From: Roseitalea sp964606055
GTDB taxonomy: Bacteria > Pseudomonadota > Alphaproteobacteria > Rhizobiales > Rhizobiaceae
Assembly: GCA_964606055.1 (NCBI GenBank)
Contig: CAZSFA010000161.1
Span: 1-6,209, forward strand
Direction: 5' to 3'
DNA: 6,209 nt
The stretch's first letter is position 1; the number at the start of each line of letters is the position of its first letter. The position numbers were made by a program, and so were the translations under genes. Positions 5,373 to 6,209 of the stretch are shown here, in pieces. Under the pieces are notes generated by a model that was not told the origin of the DNA, made no database searches, and was given only the letters and a program-made list of their open reading frames with translations.

Positions 5373-6209
5373 ATGGTCACCATTGTCGATACCCTCAGCC
5401 AGACCGCCAGCCGGCCGCGTCATCCTGAAAAGGCGCACCGGCCGGACCAGATCAGCGGGCTGAAAAAACCCGACTGGATTCGTGTGCGCGCGCCGGTTTC
5501 CAAAGGGTTTCACGAGACCAACGACATCGTTCAGTCGCACAACCTGGTGACCGTGTGCGGCGAGGCGGGCTGTCCGAACATTGGCGAGTGCTGGGACAAG
5601 AAGCACGCCAGCTTCATGATCCTGGGCGAGATCTGCACGCGCGCCTGCGCGTTCTGCAACGTGACGACCGGCAAGCCGGGCGCTGTCGACCTTGAGGAAC
5701 CGCGCAACGTTGCGATGGCCGTCAAGACGATGGGCCTTAATCATGTTGTCATCACTTCGGTCGATCGGGACGATCTGCCCGATGGCGGCGCGGGGCACTT
5801 CGTTGCCGTCATCGAGGCAATCAGGCGCCATGCGCCGGGCACGACGATCGAGGTGCTGACGCCGGACTTCCTGCGCAAGGACGGCGCTCTGGAGATGGTG
5901 GTTGAGGCAAGGCCGGACGTCTTCAACCACAATCTGGAGACCGTTGCGTCCAACTATCTGACGGTGCGACCGGGCGCCCGCTACTTCCATTCGATCCGCC
6001 TTTTGCAGCGGGTCAAGGAGTTGGACCCGACGATGTTCACCAAGTCGGGGATCATGGTCGGGCTGGGCGAAACCCGCAACGAAGTCCAGCAGCTGATGGA
6101 CGATCTGCGCACGGCCGAAGTCGATTTCCTGACCCTCGGGCCGGACCTGCCGCCCTCCCAGAAACACCCTCCGGGGATGGCCTCTATCACGCCGGCCGAG
6201 TTCAAGTCC
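5373..6209 (+). CDS. lipA: Lipoyl synthase, N-terminal 279 residues (3' truncated by window edge)
   Basis: LipA is a radical-SAM iron-sulfur enzyme that inserts two sulfurs into octanoyl groups on E2 and other lipoyl domains, the last step of lipoate assembly. The auxiliary-cluster motif CX4CX5C is C62/C67/C73 in VCGEAGCPNIGECW, and the radical-SAM motif CX3CX2C is C88/C92/C95 in CTRACAFC. Other family segments are HVVITSVDRDDLPDGG, IEVLTPDF, VFNHNLETV, VRPGARYFHS and FTKSGIMVGLGE. The N-terminus RHPEKAHRPDQ with KKPDWIRVRAP is typical of alphaproteobacterial LipA. The ATG at 5373 has only a weak site (GGA, 4 bases upstream). The frame is open to the last base, with roughly 40 C-terminal residues missing. 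Residues 257-271 depart sharply from the conserved family sequence (see the separate entry at 6141-6188). The enzyme would lipoylate K43 of the pdhC product. Confidence 0.95.
   Translation, partial: MVTIVDTLSQTASRPRHPEKAHRPDQISGLKKPDWIRVRAPVSKGFHETNDIVQSHNLVTVCGEAGCPNIGECWDKKHASFMILGEICTRACAFCNVTTGKPGAVDLEEPRNVAMAVKTMGLNHVVITSVDRDDLPDGGAGHFVAVIEAIRRHAPGTTIEVLTPDFLRKDGALEMVVEARPDVFNHNLETVASNYLTVRPGARYFHSIRLLQRVKELDPTMFTKSGIMVGLGETRNEVQQLMDDLRTAEVDFLTLGPDLPPSQKHPPGMASITPAEFKS
6141..6188 (+). other. Suspect base calls near the window end, in lipA
   Basis: LipA proteins here normally read G-Q-Y-L-Q-P-(T/S)-R-K-H-H-P-V-x-R-F. This sequence reads GPDLPPSQKHPPGMASI (residues 256-272). Several changes are explained by A-to-C or T-to-G swaps at single bases (CAG to CCG twice, TAC to GAC, CAT to CCT, GTG to GGG), while flanking codons stay normal and the frame is kept. 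This looks like low-quality sequence near a contig end rather than evolution. The difference is seen; the cause is inferred. Confidence 0.55.

Noticed and set aside
4977..6167. 396-codon minus-strand open frame over the YeaQ-type gene and lipA
   Set aside because: The + strand holds two clear genes here; the antisense product has shadow composition and no motif.

Overview
This window is a GC-rich, tightly packed stretch of bacterial chromosome, read entirely on the + strand. It carries most of a pyruvate dehydrogenase (PDH) locus followed by the start of the lipoate-synthase gene. The protein sequences and the order pdhB - pdhC - SGNH hydrolase - YdcH-like protein - (GNAT) - lpdA - small YeaQ/YmgE-type membrane protein - lipA point to an alphaproteobacterium, most likely Hyphomicrobiales (Rhizobiales). 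That placement rests on recalled family features and synteny, not on a search.

Layout: the window opens inside pdhB (E1 beta, C-terminal 154 residues). It continues with pdhC (E2, one lipoyl domain), a GDSL/SGNH esterase resembling the arylesterase/MsAcT group, a 78-residue DUF465/YdcH-like helical protein, and a GNAT-like acetyltransferase with a TTG start and a degraded acetyl-CoA loop. Next come lpdA (E3), a three-helix GlsB/YeaQ/YmgE-type membrane protein, and lipA, which runs off the right edge. There are no gene-free stretches over 300 bases. The largest gap, 110 bases between lpdA and the small membrane protein gene, holds a weak hairpin and a plausible promoter.

How the genes work together: E1 decarboxylates pyruvate, E2 transfers the acetyl group to CoA on a swinging lipoyl arm, and E3 reoxidises the dihydrolipoyl arm with NAD+. 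LipA inserts the sulfurs that make octanoyl-E2 into lipoyl-E2, so the locus encodes both the machine and the last step of its cofactor synthesis. The SGNH, DUF465, GNAT and YeaQ-type genes are passengers with no established role in PDH.

I found no mobile element, CRISPR array, RNA gene or defence system, and no clear sign of a wholly new system. The observations most worth checking are the GNAT protein with all three key acetyl-CoA-loop positions substituted, a hairpin that buries that gene's ribosome binding site, and a cluster of implausible substitutions in the otherwise invariant GQYLQP region of LipA at the very end of the window, which looks like sequence error.
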